A stretch of DNA of 24,763 bases from Caryophanales bacterium UBA4100 (GTDB lineage: Bacteria; Bacillota; Bacilli; Paenibacillales; UBA4045): assembly GCA_002383285.1 (NCBI GenBank), contig DFXU01000073.1, positions 17,375 to 42,137 of the forward strand. The letters are read 5' to 3'. The position numbers and the translations under genes are program-made. Below, one piece after another: positions 24,398 to 24,763 of this stretch (positions are counted from its first letter, which is position 1; each line of letters opens with the position of its first letter). Below the pieces are notes generated by a model that saw nothing but the letters and a program-made list of their open reading frames with translations, was not told where the DNA came from and did not search any database.

Positions 24398-24763
24398 TTA
24401 ATACACCCGATGCTTCCAGCCATTCAGCTTAGCGATGGCTTCCACGTAATAGTAATCACCATAAATGAGGGAGACGTCGATGTTGGATGTACCGCTGCTG
24501 GTTCCATGTAACAGAATAGCTTCATGCTCGGGATTATCCCAGGTCGCATAATTCTCCGTCAATGACCTAAGAATCCGCTCGGCAGCATCTGCATATAATC
24601 GTTTCTCACCTGCAGGTACGGCGTCTGCAATCTCCAACAAGCCGGAAGCGGCAATAGCCGCTGCGGAGCTGTCACGTGACATACCCTCGAGTGACTCGAG
24701 GCGGAAGTCCCAATACGGCACATGGTCATCAGGTAATGCCGCAATGAAGTAATGAGCGACACG
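24398..24763 (-). CDS. C-terminal part of a GH88-type unsaturated uronyl hydrolase
   Basis: The frame is open to the right edge, so the N-terminal part is outside the window; 121 codons are visible. Signature stretches of GH88 unsaturated glucuronyl hydrolases are LPDDHVPYWDF, RDSSAAAIAASGLLE near residue 30-45 of the visible part, and a C-terminal NIDVSLIYGDYYYVEAIAKL. These enzymes hydrate the 4,5-double bond of lyase-made unsaturated disaccharides from glycosaminoglycans or similar polymers, releasing a uronic acid product. They work on oligosaccharides, commonly in the cytoplasm of Gram-positives. The gene is convergent with the dehydratase gene. Distinction from the related GH105 rhamnogalacturonyl hydrolases would need the missing part, but NIDVSLIYGDYY fits GH88 better. 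Confidence 0.83.
   Translation of the reverse strand, partial: RVAHYFIAALPDDHVPYWDFRLESLEGMSRDSSAAAIAASGLLEIADAVPAGEKRLYADAAERILRSLTENYATWDNPEHEAILLHGTSSGTSNIDVSLIYGDYYYVEAIAKLNGWKHRVY

Overview
The window looks like chromosome from a Paenibacillus-type Firmicute. The evidence is a YesM/YesN two-component pair, a Firmicute-style YhcX fusion protein, strong GGAGG ribosome binding sites before nearly every gene, moderate GC and many glycan and sugar-acid catabolism genes. The species assignment is inference from gene content. No transporter, phage, integrase or insertion-sequence gene is visible.

Layout. (1) 1-3400, minus strand: the first codons of a gene leaving the left edge, an AraC-type response regulator, and a sensor kinase overlapping it by 23 bp. 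(2) 3520-9950, minus strand: a tartronate-semialdehyde/3-hydroxyisobutyrate-type dehydrogenase, two tandem 673-residue glycosidase-like proteins, and a CdaR/PucR-type sugar-diacid regulator. (3) 10094-12527, plus strand, divergent from cdaR: glycerate kinase followed 4 bp later by a LarA-type nickel-pincer racemase. (4) 12528-15790: a 51-bp minisatellite, a divergent IF-3 paralogue, a GNAT-nitrilase fusion (YhcX type) and a free-standing nitrilase. (5) 15791-16595: tRNA-Arg(TCG), its terminator and a palindrome array. (6) 16596-20916: a GH106-like protein and an uncharacterised 577-residue protein. (7) 21118-22520: two divergent GntR/FadR regulators. (8) 22646-23797: an enolase-superfamily sugar-acid dehydratase. 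(9) 23861-24397: a terminator, a second copy of the palindrome array and a hairpin cluster. (10) The 3' end of a GH88-type unsaturated uronyl hydrolase leaving the right edge.

The genes suggest scavenging of plant or animal acidic glycans. GH88-, GH106- and GHL6-like proteins would release uronates and deoxy sugars. The dehydratase would handle aldonates. The dehydrogenase, racemase and kinase would funnel C3 hydroxy acids to phosphoglycerate under CdaR and GntR control. This pathway is inferred from families, not shown.

The most unusual observation is a non-coding element present three times (around 4.46-4.64, 16.22-16.40 and 23.96-24.09 kb). It is a row of short palindromes with centres at a fixed 51-62-51 bp spacing. 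The palindrome sequence is GGAA-N5-TTCC in two copies and TGTA-N5-TACA in the third. Part of the interval sequence is shared between copies with different palindromes. Also notable are loss of the catalytic cysteine in the YhcX-like fusion beside an intact nitrilase paralogue, and loss of all metal ligands in one of the paired GntR regulators.
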